Under the pieces are notes generated by a model. It saw only the letters and a program-made list of their open reading frames with translations, ran no database searches and was not told the origin of the DNA. From positions 62,001 through 126,000 of the forward strand of contig JAQJVL010000254.1 of the NCBI GenBank assembly GCA_035578905.1: DNA of 64,000 bases, given 5' to 3'. This DNA is from Stictocephala bisonia. Taxonomy: Eukaryota; Arthropoda; Insecta; Hemiptera; Membracidae. Positions 1 through 13,900 of the stretch are shown here, piece by piece; the first letter of the stretch is position 1; the number at the start of each line of letters is the position of its first letter. Position numbers and translations under genes: made by a program.

Positions 1-912
1 TCAAGTTAAATTTTAATTCCAACTAAAAAATAACTCATTTGTAATTTATTAAGACAAATGAAATATATATCTCATGCAGGAAAATAATCAATAATGAATA
101 AATAAATATATATTAAGTATCAGTATATTTAAAGCCAGAATATTGATTATACTGCATAATGTTGAGTAGTGAATAAAAAGTAGTACCAACTAGGTAGTAA
201 TTGCATTAATTTAAATAAATAATGCAAGGGCAAGGTAGTTGGATTGTCTAGGGCAGGCCTTGTTACAATCATGAGGTAGTAACAACTTCTTTCCATTTCT
301 ACTTAGGGAACCAGGACCTCATCGTCCAACCTATTATTAGATATTATATGGTCACCATTGCCTGATCTCAATCCTGCAATGATTCTGACCACGGATAGTA
401 GTATGTATGTTTGTGCTTGTACATTGTAGTAGTAATGGTCAACTGTAGAGATCATGATAGTGACACCAGGAGAAAATATTATCATAAAACAGTGCAACAA
501 CTTTTAATGTTTCAAGTGCCAAAAATGAGTTCACTCAATCACAGCTGTTAAAATGCTTAAGATAATGAAAAGTGGTACGCTAAAAATTATAAAATAGTGA
601 CTGGAATTAAAATGTGAGTTTCGATCAGGACATGGCTTTTACAAATGGCTTGAAACATTATTTCAACTTGTATAATATTTTTGGTTTGTAAATATATTCC
701 TAGAAAGAGCAAGTTTCATAATTTGTAAAAAAAATAAAGTGTTCAAATTTCACTTCGTAATCAAAATGTCGATAGCCATACAATTCTGGCATTTTTATCT
801 TCTTCATTGTATCATGAAAATAATCCTTCTGATGTGCATCAATTTGCTTTTACTTTGCAAACTGTCTAACGAACAATTACAAAATCTATATCCTCATTGC
901 ATTATCTGAAAC
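1..912. other. No gene seen; presumed upstream ppk intron
   Basis: AT-rich sequence with no exon-like stretch or recognisable transposon. Because ppk exon A needs an upstream exon, this is probably intron. Confidence 0.4.
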
Positions 913-1206
913 TCAGGTTTGTGAAATAACTTTTTTATTGCTTCAATCCCAGCTTCATGTAAAGGTTCTCAGTTCGATCCCAATCAGTCATAATATATTT
1001 TGAGAAGGATCAGCTGATAACCACCGGCTGTTCATTTGTCATTGGGCTATTAATTAATGACACTTTCTAAGGAATAGTCGGCCTTAGTTTGTAACAATGA
1101 CTACATTCGCTCATCTACACTCATCACACTCATTCGAAATCCATATTCGCCCATATCTTGACGATCGGCGTTTTATGAATGAATAAATATATATAAAAAA
1201 AAAAAT
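913..1206 (+). repeat. tRNA-derived SINE, family 1 copy a
   Basis: A box-B-like GTTCGATCC lies at about 972-980. It is followed by a body (CAGCTGATAACCACCGGCTG, later TCATCTACACTCATCACACT) and a 3' end GATCGGCGTTTTATGAATG running into A-rich sequence. The body recurs in reverse orientation at 31.8-31.96 kb and 39.96-40.07 kb, which is what defines the family. The 5' boundary is approximate. Confidence 0.65.
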
Positions 1207-1741
1207 AGTTTACTACCATGAGTTTTGATCACTTTTGAGCATACATTCTCAAATAAAGTAAAAAGCAACCCTTTCACTCTGTGATGTTAGTTCAGCGTTT
1301 GTAAGATTTGTAGTAGACGTTTACATATATTCTCCGGCAACAACATTACACTCTCTGAGTGCATTAATATTGTCATTTCGAGATTAAATAAACACTAACC
1401 AAAATCAAGCATAACCTGTTTCTCTGACTCCACATAAACTAAGTAGTTACTTTAAGCAGGAATAGCACCTCTTTTGTATCCCTTTAAAATGTGGAACATT
1501 AACTTCACAATCCGATTCTAAACCAGCTACAATGGGGAGTAGTTGTTTGAATTTTTCCAAAAACCATTATCATATTAATAATTCCTTTTTATTAACTTCA
1601 TCGTTCATGGTGTTAATCATTTTATCACTTATCTCTATGGTAACAAAATTCCATCTCCTAACAAATATTGTATTATTTTCATAGGAAAGAAAAGGTGAAC
1701 TATTTCCTAAAATAACTGTTCATGATCAATTGCTTTTACAG

Positions 1742-1945
1742 ATTGTTCTGGGTGATCTCCTTCATGTTGGCCTGTGGATTTGCTACAAACTTCATTATGA
1801 ATGTGCACTACAAGTGGATTCATAATCCTGTCATCTTGAGTCTCTCTCCTGAACCCACCCTACTCTCAGCCATCCCCTTTCCTGCCATCACAATCTGCAA
1901 TATGAATAATGCTAGGAAGAGTGTGGCGCTGTCCATCCTCGATAG
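1742..1945 (+). CDS. ppk: ppk exon A: TM1 and start of extracellular domain
   Basis: The acceptor is cttttacag and the donor AG|GTATTA. The exon enters in phase 2 and leaves in phase 2. It encodes LFWVISFMLACGFATNFIM (first membrane span) and the hallmark IPFPAITICN motif just outside the membrane. The entry phase implies an upstream exon ending in two bases of an Arg codon. Confidence 0.92.
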
Positions 1946-4900
1946 GTATTATGTACTATTTTTCTGTAAAGTAAATAACACAAATGTTCCATAGTTGAAC
2001 ACTAAATAAGGAAGGATACTAAGAGGGATGTAGAGGTAAGATACCTTCTTTATCTGGAAATTTACACAACCTACCAAGGCATACCATTGCATAATAAAAC
2101 ATCAGGTTAAGTGTTAAAGAGGGCTTCTTGGCTCTAACTTCACATGGTAAAATAAGACAATCGTTAACTTTTTTAAACTTTACATAAATCTACTAAAAAT
2201 ATTATACCAAGACCTAAAAATTAAAAGATAAAAAAATGAGTGTCACTCAAGACTTTATAAGAATTTAATTTATTGTTCTTACCATTCACTATTTATGAAG
2301 GCTATGACAGTTTTAGGTAATTATGATAAAAAAATATTAATTTTATAGAAATTAATTAAATTCATGCAAGTACAGCCTTGTTTATCAGATAAAGATGATT
2401 ATTAACCCAATTAAAACATCCTATCAAGTCTTTAAAAAGTATAAACTTAAAAACGTTTAAAACATTTTCAATAATTCTCAAACATAAGTATTCAATAATT
2501 CTCAATAAATTAATTTTTTAAACATATGAAATCTACCATACCATCTTAGAGATTGGGAGATTTCATATATTATCATATAGAATACAGAAATGAAAAAGAA
2601 AAATAAACAAAATGGACATGAACAGAGAAATATTATCTCTAGCTAGCAACATCGTTAAGATGAGTCATGAAGAGGTTTTCTAATGTAAGAGACAACCACA
2701 TTAGACATGTGTAATTCATACTGAAAGGGAAGAGGAAGCGGTGTCAAGATATTTCTATACTAATCAAAATAATCACCATTTAAAACATAAGAAAGATAGA
2801 TTCCTTGTCTCTTGTTCGACACAGAAAAATAGGAATGGACTCTTATATAGCAACCAAACTAACAGTTCAGATTTCTTAAATTTAAAAGATTATTTGCATT
2901 TAAATTAAACATAATTTGTATTGAAACATATCATATTCCAAATACATCTTGTGTAAAACTAAATAAACTAATACGCTCCAATTCTGAACCAACCATTGAC
3001 TTAGACAACACACTAAAATAAACAGGAATGTCTACAATTGGCAGTGTTACAAGACAACTACTTGTGACCTGAGTGTACTATCTCAATGAAATTTCTGGAT
3101 GAAGACATCAACATTGATATCCAGAATGTGCTACAAAAACTCAAATTCTCAAAAACAAACTATAATATTATTTAAATCAAATTAAATGTTAATGTATTCT
3201 GTAAATTAAGATATTAAATATATATCATATATTTTTTATATCTAAGTCTGAAATATAATAAACTATGTATAGTTTTTTTTCCGTTCAAGATGGCTGATCA
3301 AGTAGCTTTTGTATAATGCTTTCGTTGAACTTCGTTATTTGCCTGAATTAGTCACTCTGGACTCTGGTTGCATGCAATTAATCTCATCTTCGTTCAGTGA
3401 GTTAAATGTGTCACTGTGTTTTACTCCAACGATATTAACGTTCATATCTTTAAACATTGTTCTCTCTCTACCAGTCATACAATAAATAATTTAATAAACA
3501 TGTTCCATCATTCCGCCTGTTAATAACATCTCCCAACTGTTTTTCAAGTCAACTGTCAACCCAAACCTGTATTCATTGTCAATTCAACCATACACCTGCG
3601 AATAGACCTGTAACACTTTTCTTGCCGCTGCCATCTAGATTTCGTCGGTACCATTGAAGCTGTACTGTACTAAATACTTCGTCGTCCCTGTTCTACAAGA
3701 TCTTATATATTGCTGACTATCCTACTTGGGGTGGATCGAGTAGCTTTGAGTCGGTGGTCGTAATATTGGTTTCCTTCCTACTAACTAATATGGCAAGCTT
3801 CCTTGATAAAGAGATTTGTATAGTATGCTATAAAAAGGTTCTCGATAAAGGAGTGGAGTGTGACAGTGATTGTCGTAGGTGGTTTCATTCAGAATGCATG
3901 AATATCTCTCAAGCTGAATATAAGAAGATAGCTGATGGTACACAAAAAACATGGAAATGCGGTACAGTAGATTATGCTCCTGGTGTAAATACTGACTCCG
4001 ATCTCTCTAAGCAGTTTGCAGATCTTAATGGGAGATTTGAGATGGTCATTAACAAACTGGGTAAGCTGGAGAAGTTGGACGAAATAGCAAAGGGTCCAAG
4101 AAATTCAGAAAGAGATGAGTGAAATTAAGAATGGCTTGAAAATGCTTGAACCAAGGGTTGCATCGAATGAAAATAATATAGCTTTGCTGAATGAGGACGT
4201 TACAGACCTAAAGATTTTTAAAAGTAAAGTAGAGGAAAAAGAATCGACGTCTGAGGAGGATATTATTGAGGAACTCAATGATAGGTTGGTTTGACAACGC
4301 AATGTTATAGTAGATGGTTTCAAGGAAAGTAAGCTGTCTGATCCAAATGGAGCTAAACGGTTCCTACCCACCCTCCTAAAGAACTTCTCCAGGAGGACAT
4401 CGACAACTTGGAAGCATGGTGCCAGGATAATTGTATGTCCAATAATAAGAAGACATTTTTTCTTATATCGTTCTGTAGGAGGAAGTCCACACTCGAATTT
4501 GAGTACGAGCTTGGGAGTGTGTTGGTGAAGAGGGTGTCTGTCATTCGAGACCTTGGTGTTTTGCTGTAGCTCTGTCAAGGGCACTTCAAGATAGTGAGTT
4601 GTTGAGTCGTACAAATTGCCTTCTTGGATTTATTATCCGATCCACCAGGGGCATATCAAGCACAAAGGCATTAAGCACTATCTCTGCTACTTGGTCAGGC
4701 AGGTCTTGGAATTTGCCTCGGTAGCCTGGACACCTTATCAGGCAGGACAAGTTGAAGCTCTTCAGCATGTTCAGGACAGATTTGTTCAAATGGTTCGAGT
4801 TCGGCTGGGAACCCCCTTCAGAGAAGTTAATGTCGCTGCCTTAGCCTCGGAAATGGGATTGTCAGGCTTGGAGAATAGACGTAAAGTTCTGGACGTATTA

Positions 4901-7900
4901 TTCCTCTACAAACTGCTCTCGGGCGCTATTGACTGTCCTCAACTCCTTCAGAGGATATATATCCGTGCACCACATATAGCCACCAGATCACAGGAATTGT
5001 TTGGTAGAGGGCAGCATTCTACTTCATATAGCCAGAACAGTTGTATGGCACGGATACACAGGATTGGATGTAGCGTATCTAGTGAAGTTGACTTTTTTGA
5101 CATGAAGCTTCCCTCATTTAAAAGAATTGTCAAAAACATTTTTCTAGTTGATAATTGATAGTGTGTTTGTCCATATTGAATCTCTTTTTGTCCTAGTTGA
5201 TAGTGAGTTTAATTGCTTGGCTTGGTGAGATTAATTTTAGTCCAGGTCTTTTTGTCACTATAGTATTATTATACCTAAGGGTTTATATTCTAAAGTATTG
5301 TTGTTGCTTAATTTAATTTTTTATTGTTATAATTTTTGTCCTTCATGAGCTGTTTAGCAGTAATTTGTAGCCTTAGGTCTGTGATTCTGTTATATTGTTT
5401 ACAATAAATGGATATATTAGTATTATTTTGTATTATATTGTAGCATAGCATATTAGTATTAGAAATTGGGTTTGTGTATAAATATATTTTTTTTTGTATA
5501 CTCTGTAATAGCTCATCGTTGCCATCTTGATGTTGATATTGATTAAAAAAAATGGTGTAACCGTTGGAAATAAATAATAAATAAAATAAAAATATAATAA
5601 ACACCATTATTATGTTACAGTATTTTTCTATAAGAACAGCACAATATTGACATTTAAAAATGTGGTAGATTGTTTTTCATAAAATATTAATCCATATCAA
5701 CACACAAATATTAATTCTTGTTGAAACTTTAAAACTAAATTATTTGCCAAAATTTTAAACATTTGTTTTAAGCAAGTTGGATATAAAAAGTACGGAACAT
5801 CACATGGCCAGATATGACAGATTACTGTCCTTAATTATATTCAAGTTTATACCTTACAATTCTAATTGTGTCTATATATAATAGTGCTTTGGTTAAAAAA
5901 ATATCTATTTATTATCATTATCTATTACAAGTTTATTTACTTTAACTCCTGTTTCATGTAAGTATCATAAAATCATAGAAAGAACAAATGAAAATGGTGA
6001 TTAATGCCTAAATATATTTACATTACAGAGCCAAAACATCAGGAAGAGAGGGTTCTAAAGATAGGAAAATGTTGAATGACTTTTGCAAGCGGCCTCCAGA
6101 GCCTGAAGATGACAACATTGATGACTCTGAGATTGACTGGACCACCTTACAATCATTCATGATCAATGTAAGCTCATTTGAGTATTAGTAACAATGGTGG
6201 GAATGAGTAGTAGTAAGGAGCACTCTGAAATAAAACCAGTTGTATCGAAAGCCTTCCAGTACACTTGAAAATTAATAAACAAAATATCCAAATGAATAAT
6301 TGCTTCATATATAGGTCATGTCAGACCATACTGGGAAAATATCTACAATGACCAAAAACAAATAAAATAAATCACTTAGAGCTAACGCACACTAGCCCAA
6401 CCCTGGCTACGACTCCGAAAATTCTGGTCGTAACTAGTCCGACCAAAAGCACAACATGACCATGACTCTGAATGCTTAAGTTAAGAAATGGACGTTAAAT
6501 AAAAAATTTACATTATTTACAATTAATAAATAAATAATACACACTATTCAGTTAATGGATAAAAATATAAAAGTTCTAATAGTTCAATTATTAACCCTAA
6601 CGTATTGTATTTCGTACAACTCAGATTTTGAAGTTTTCAAAAAGCACCCCTTTGCGCTCGTCGGATTTATTCGTCTGTCCAGTTCCAATCCTAATTTGAT
6701 CAACGAGGAAGGTGCGCATTGCTAGAAATTGCTTAGCGGTCGTCAAAGTGGTATTTTTTGTCCTTTGCTCGTAAAATGTATGATACGTTAGCTTTCATGA
6801 TCGTTTTATTTAAAAAAGGTTGTAAATCGTAGGTGTAGTTTTAGTTGTTCTTTTTATTATATGTAGTGTAATAGTGTATATAATCAGTTATAGTGTTTAG
6901 TGGATTTTTTAAAATTATTTACAAAATAGGAAGTAAGTTTAGTAGGACTAAATAAATTTTAAAATATTTGGATGATGATGATGATTGTTCAAGTATAAAG
7001 GACGTTTCGGTACACGCCTATTTGATTTTCATATGTAACATGGTAAAAAAAGCTTTAAAACCACTCTTGACCAGGAATTTTGCAATGAACATACACTTTG
7101 AACTCATACAACCTTGGCTTCAGCACCGCATAAACTATCCTAACATACAACGGAAACTCCGCCTATCAATTGTAGGTATATTGAAAGTAGCTGTTCCTCA
7201 AGCTAATGTGAATATTTCTCAGAGCAACCGAAAAACACTTCATGGAATATACTCTTCCGCTAAACAATCTTTTGCTGCCGTTGTGCCATGGCAATCTGCA
7301 CTGAGTATCGGGAAAAGTGCTGTATCTACTGTACAGATGAACTTTAATTACAAACTGAGGTCTGAAATGTCTCTTTAGATGTATCTTAACACTTTTTATA
7401 TGTTAAAATTTCTCCTTTTGTAAAATAAAATTTTTTGTGCAATTTTAAAAATGTGTCGTTATTTTTATGATATGTTAGCTTTAACGTAACTTCTTCAACA
7501 TGTTAGCTTTCTAGGGCTTTCTAGGGTTAACACAATTATTAATACCATTACTACTCCTAGTATAATTATTTTATTTATTTACCGGAAACACTATTTTGTT
7601 TAGAAATGAATTTGATAAGTAGATCTTAAGCTTACAACTACAACTACCTCCATTAATACGTAAAGTTAAGGTGTAACAAAACTATTATGCTTATTCTGAA
7701 TCATGAAAACATAATGATCCTGATGTGTTAGACTTAGAATTAGATTCTGTCATAAATTCTGTCAAAGATTCTGTCATAAAGTAATCGTTTTGAAGGAATA
7801 AAAAAGCAAAAATATAATAAAAACAATACAATTGTATTTACATGAATCAGTTTGCTCCTTTAATGAGCTGCATTTACTGCCTACAAACATCATTGTAATC

Positions 7901-10900
7901 TCGGGCCACATTTCTTTCTTTAACATTACATTTGAATAAGCATCTAACAATAAATTACATAAAATTAATAGCGGCCTTTAACAGTAAAAATAAAAATTTC
8001 TGTGTAAAAAACTGCCATAGTATCTAGATTGGTCAAAACTACGCACTAGCGACCTAGTCGGGGTCGGGGTTGCTACCGTATGCAGTGCACAGTTATTTTT
8101 GGTCGGAGTCGACAGTTTGGTCGGGCCTGATCAAACCCTTCTGTTTTTGGTCGGACGACCAGCCCCGACTGCCGTGTCGGACCTCTCTTAGTGCGCGTCG
8201 TTCCATTTGATCCCATGTAAAGTTTGGTCAGGCCTGACCAGTCGGAGTCGTGATTAGGCTAGTGCGCGTTAGCTATTAATCCCAATGAAACCGTCTTTGA
8301 AATTATATTGAAACTATTTTCAATTCTGTTTTGCCCTAAACCTGCAACATGAGGTATGTACATTTATTTTAAACATGAAACACGAATGGAATGAAAGGTT
8401 ACACAAGATCCATTTAAAATCTAATTTAATTCTAGATATAAATCTTTAATGACACATAATTTTAATGTTAGTTTATATTCATTTCTTGTTGTAACGTGCA
8501 AATTAGGTAAATGCTTTGAACTCGCAGTCCTAAGATTAAAAAAAACTTGTATTGAATCACATTTAAACACACAATTTATAGTGGCTTTATAATCCAGATC
8601 TAGGTTTATTCCAAAAGGCACTTTGGAATGTTTGTTTATGGGTAGTGTGTAAATAGCAAGGTATAATGTGTAACACTCATTTTTATAGATAGGCAAAGAC
8701 TCAAATAATTTTATCCTTATGGACGGATGATAAAAATTAGGAAGACACTAATATAGATAAGTATAATTTACTATAGTGTATTTTTTTAATGCTATATCTA
8801 TATATTTAAATTTGTAAGGCGAATCGGTTGCGACACAATTTTAAGCGCTACACTCCACCTACAGCCTTCTGAAATGGCTCATTTTAAAGCTCTGATATTG
8901 TAGGTGGCGAGAAAAATAACATTTTTGCAATTCCTCTTTAGGGCTCCGCCCCATTGGCGTTCAAATTTCCCATGGTAATCTTATATGAAGAGGGTTTGTA
9001 ACTTTTGTTTTGATTTATTAAGTCCAGCTGTCAATAAGACAAATTAAATATACTAGCTGTTAATGTAACCCTTCTCGATGAAACCAGGCAGGTCATGATG
9101 GTGAGGGGATGTCCACAAGGAGGAGTACTTTCCTCATTAATGTGGTACTTGGTGCTTGACGACTTTTTGACCAATACGGGTGTCTTCATACAGGGATATG
9201 CGGACGACATAGCTCTAATGATCACCGGTAAGTTTTGTAACAATGTTTCAGGCATCATGAATGAAAGTCTGAAATCGGTAAGCAGATAGTGTTCCAGGGA
9301 AGGACTTTCAGTCAATCTCGGAAAAACTATCATCTTGCCTTTTATGAGAAAAAGAATTCTAGGAACATTGAAGGGTTTAAAGGGTTTCATTGGGATTTTC
9401 TGAGAAAGCTAAATATGTAGAGGTAACCCTACATTGCAAGCTGACATGAATCTATCATCTTTCTATTATAACTAACAGGGTGAAATGGGCTCTTTTAACG
9501 TCTAAGCGTAATTACTAGACATGGCCACGTTGGTTTGACGTGGGGGATGAGGCTACATATGGCTCGCTGGCCCTACGAGGCAGTCGTTCGCCCACAGATC
9601 TCCTGTGGAGCTCTTGTATGGTGGAGCAAGGCTTGTCAGAGCTTGGCGAGTAAAAAGCTTGCTAGTATCAAAAGACTAGAATGCTTAATTATAACAGGTG
9701 CGTTTTCTAGCACACCTTACAATTAGCCTCCTTACGGTGGAGGCTATGAAGGCAGCCTACAAACTGAATACTGTAGGCAGGCTCAAGAGAAGTATATCCA
9801 AATCTGGCCACTTGAGAGCTATTGAAAATGAACTACACAATAGAACATTGGACATGGTACCAGATGTCATGGACGCAAAAATGTCATTCTCCAGGCCTTA
9901 CCTAGTCGACATCGAATCCAGGGAGGACTGGAGACTAAGGATAGCTACAATCCCGCTACCAACAGAAATCGTCTGGTACACATGGTTCTGTCATGGAGGG
10001 TGGGGCTGGGTGCGGAGTCTATGGTCCTTCTTCTGGGACTCGTCTATGGGGCAGTCTGGGGATGTACTGTACGATCTACCAGGCCAAAATCTTTGCCATC
10101 CTTGTCTGCGCCCAACAGGGACTAGCAAGACAAGTCAGGAGCAAACAGATCTGCATTACGTCAAGACAGTCAAGCCGACCTTAAACCACTTTACTCCTGC
10201 CAATTCACCTCAAGACTCACTTGGAAGTGTTTTCAAACTTTGTGTGCCTTGGCTCGCCTCAATAATGTTCAATTGAGGTAGGTTCCAGGGCATAGTAGCC
10301 TCACAGATAAAGAAGAGGCTGACCTCCTAGCCAAGATGAGAAATACTAAACTTGGCGTGAAATTGCCACCATAATGAATGGCAGTGGTTTCACAGCCGGG
10401 CCTTGCAAAATCTCTGGTGAGGGGATCAAAACCTACGCTGACCAAATCACTCATTGCAGTGTGTTGTAATGACCAGGTTGGTGATTGCGTATATTACTAG
10501 ACATGGCCACTTCAGTAAACATCTGGCAAAGATTGGTAACTACAGTGAAGACACCAGTTGCCGGTAGTTTTACAAGTACTTTATGTTACAAAAAGCCTTT
10601 AGTAATCGTCTCATGTTTATTTTTACATCAATACAGTGAGCTACACTGTTAAGAAAATTTGTCAATTTCAGTAAAGGTACACGTCCCATTAATTTGTAAA
10701 TACAATAAATAAATATATGTTTTAGCCAATGACATATCCTAAAATAGAAATAAGCTTCGTCATAGAAGATAACTACAGATAAACAAAACTAAATCTTCAA
10801 AGACTCTTAATTCTAAAACAAACAGCAGAAACAATTTTTGTAAGAACATTAACAGTTATATTAAGTTCATATGGCATCAATTTCATGTTTAGACTCATTT

Positions 10901-13900
10901 TCCTTATAGAATTTAATTTTTTTTATAGATTTTGAAAATATTACGATGAAAGAGATCTAGTTTGAAAAGCACAAAGTTGCCACTTTGTAGTGGAACGTCC
11001 ACTTGTTCGCTAATTAGGGGTGACCGGAAGGAGAAGCAATCAGCTCTGCCACCATGTAAGGGTCTACAATCCACTGATAGCCATAGCCCAAGGAAATAAC
11101 TCTAACTCATCTACATTTCTTGACATTTATTGTCATTAATTTTTTCTCATATTTCTATGATCAGTTTCTTTGGTATAAATAAATTCACGAACAAGTTTTT
11201 CATTTTTGACAATCATGCTCTAGGTATCACAGCCATGTCATGAGATGCTGGTGGCCTGCTACTGGCATGGTGAAAAATACAAGTGTGAGGATCTATTTAA
11301 CCCTTCACTTACAGACGAGGGAATCTGCTGTTCATTCAACAAAATCAAAAGAGAATTAATGTATCACAATCCGTAAGTTTGTGTTTGTAAATTATAAATC
11401 AAATTACACATATATAAAAGTGAATACCAAAAATAGTTTATTACTACATACAATTGACATCAAGCTAATGCCATAAGAAGAAATTAACCGTGAGAGTAAA
11501 ATCTTGATAAAATATATTTCTTGGTTCTCATTAATTATTATAAAACCCATCAGTAAAAAAATATAAACAAATAGTTCAGTGATTGTAGTTCACACTTGAT
11601 TGTTTTGTTTCACAATATGGAATAAGACATTTAATTCAACATTTTGGCTCTTAATGATTCAAGAAACGTAATATCAACATGAATAGATACCAAAATATGG
11701 ACAATAACACAATAGTTTTTATCTTAACCACTTCTCTTGAATTTTTGAGTGGATGTAATTACTGACCTCCAAACCACATTATGTTCATGAATAGTTCTTA
11801 ATGTTCCGGTTATCTTAATAACAAATTTATGGCTATAAATCTAACCTTCAATAATTATGTAAGGCAAATATTGTGGATTTGAAGATTATTATTTGTATGT
11901 GTGGGAATAGTATATATCTTACATAAAATTAAAAATAGACATTTTTAATGTCAATTTTATCGAATTGAAAAATTTAGTGATGTGGAACCACAATAATGTA
12001 CACATAAAATCTAGAATATGAATTTTAAATCACATATAATTTTAAAGCCATTGTCAAATAATAAATCATTGCATTTTGAACACAGAGACACAATAGGCTT
12101 TTTCCAAACGTAAAAAAAGAAAATCGAATTAAATTTGTCATATATCTATTATTAGTGTACAATCAACTATAAGAACGAGGAACTTTTTAAATTCAAAATC
12201 TGTTTAATGCCGTTAAACTAAAAACAAGTAATAGGCCAGGTCAACCTACTCACTAAGTTACAGATTGAAAAATAGTTACAATATTATTTAAGCATTTTTA
12301 TAATCAAACAAAAAAACTCATCTAGTGTATAACAGCTTTTTTTAACATGAAACTTGTAATTGCTATTTTAAAATGTTTCAAATCAAGATGCTGTACATGA
12401 GCTGGCAAACTATTATATAATCTTATCTGCATAGATCTATGTCTGTTAAAGACTTTTTAAAGTCTTAATGCTGGCTGCTCTAATTGAGTGCAATTCCTAG
12501 TTCTATATGTATGCACTGTATTGTGTTGATTAAAATCCTCTATGTGGCTTTTTAAATATAACAGATTGGCTTGGATAAATAAGCTAGGCAGGGTTAATAT
12601 TGATTGCTCAATAAAATAAGGTTTACAGTTCTCTTGTTTTTTCAAACCTGTCATCAATTTGATAGTGTGCTTTTGGCATCGGAAGACATCTCGTGCTCCC
12701 ACCGAGTTGCCCCATAACATAACCCCATATAATAAATGACAGTGGAAAAACGAAAATTAGGCCATAGCCAAAGTATTATTATCAACGTTAAATTTAAGTT
12801 TGAACAAGAGATTGTAAGCCCTATTTAGCTTAGATACAACCTGGTTGGTTGGTAACTGAGTGCCATTCTAGTTTGTCATCGAGATATATTCCCAGAAGCT
12901 TTACTAATTTTTTCCTAAATTATTTAATTTGAGAGTAAATATAATATTTTCGGTTTTGTCATGATTAACTTTTAAAACAAAATGATTTATATGTAAATGT
13001 TAACATCATATTTAATTTAAGAAGATAAAAGTAAAATGTACATGATTTTGTTTCTAAATAATGTTGACTGTTCTGTCCACAATAGGAGGGACTTATCAGA
13101 TCTGAACATCACTTTTCCCTTTGAATCCATTGACTGGACACCAGAGAGAGGATACCCAGAAGGCGCTCCTGTAGACTTTCTGCCCTGGAGGGCATGGGGG
13201 GCAGGCAGTCATCTGGGCCTTAGCATTGTGCTTGATGCCAACCTGGATGATTACTTTTGTTCCTCGGAAATCAGCAGAGGTTTTAAGGTTCTTTGTGCTT
13301 TGATTGAAAAGAGCTAATGTATTATTATTTCATAGATAAATAACATTTGAAGCATGCTAAATAAACTAATAACTTCAAAGATTTTGATGGCTTTTAATTA
13401 AGTAACTAATTGGGGCGAGCCGGTGGCCGAGTGGTGTAAGGCATCTAGATTTTGAGCTTGGGTTAGAGATAGCGCTCAATCGAATCCGGCCTAGACTGGA
13501 AGATTTATCAGTAATATTCACTTTCTAATGTACTGGTTTGCCCCCTTACTCTGTCTGAATAAGTTGCTCGCATAGCTCAATAATCTATGAGGAATGGGCA
13601 GAGTAAGGTTGAGAAGGAGATCAGCCTCTCCTCAAAAAAAGAAAAAAATTAAGTAGGTTTTCTCACTTAGAAAACAATTTAAAAAAACACAACTATGTAC
13701 ATTATTTTTATTACTTAACTAGCTGTACCCGCCCGCTTCGCCGGTCATAATATTGAGTTTTGATTGTATCATTGAAATGTGCAGCAACCTTTCAGTTTAC
13801 ACAGTATCCAATTTACAACAGCTGATGTTTTGTGTAGTTTACTACTGTACTCAATTATTTTTAATTTTGAAAGTTTTGCCTACCACAATTTTATTCTATT

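Larger units (their letters stand above)
3285..5605 (+). mobile_element. Internally deleted non-LTR retrotransposon (Jockey/CR1-like)
   Basis: A LINE with about 500 bp of 5' UTR, an ORF1 beginning at 3790 and the 3' part of the reverse-transcriptase ORF2. ORF1 encodes a PHD-type zinc finger followed by coiled coil. At about 4375-4390 it jumps straight to the RT thumb region (DNLEAWCQDN, later VIRDLGVLL), so the endonuclease and most of the RT are missing. Residual ORF2 continues to about 5158 (ASVAWTPYQAGQVEALQHVQ). The 3' end is an A-rich run of TAAA-type repeats at about 5565-5605. Keeping both ends but losing the centre suggests an internal deletion rather than the usual 5' truncation. It lies in the sense orientation within a ppk intron. 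Confidence 0.8.
6379..8275. mobile_element. Harbinger-type TIR element, carrying a nested piggyBac remnant
   Basis: The ends form terminal inverted repeats: GAGCTAACGCACACTAGCC at the left and the complement of TAGCTAACGCGCACTAGCC at the right. A TTA trinucleotide flanks both sides (6376-6378, 8276-8278), as expected for PIF/Harbinger 'TWA' duplications. Subterminal GTCGG/CCGAC-rich blocks lie inside each end. Without the nested insert (6595-7526) it is about 960 bp with no coding remnant of its own, so it is non-autonomous. Confidence 0.75.

Noticed and set aside
8855..8911. 9-bp stem CCACCTACA/TGTAGGTGG
   Set aside because: Too short and the loop too long to argue for function without further copies.
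13412..13490. A tRNA gene
   Set aside because: Box A and box B are present, but the acceptor and anticodon stems do not form; the unit continues into a SINE body and A-rich tail.
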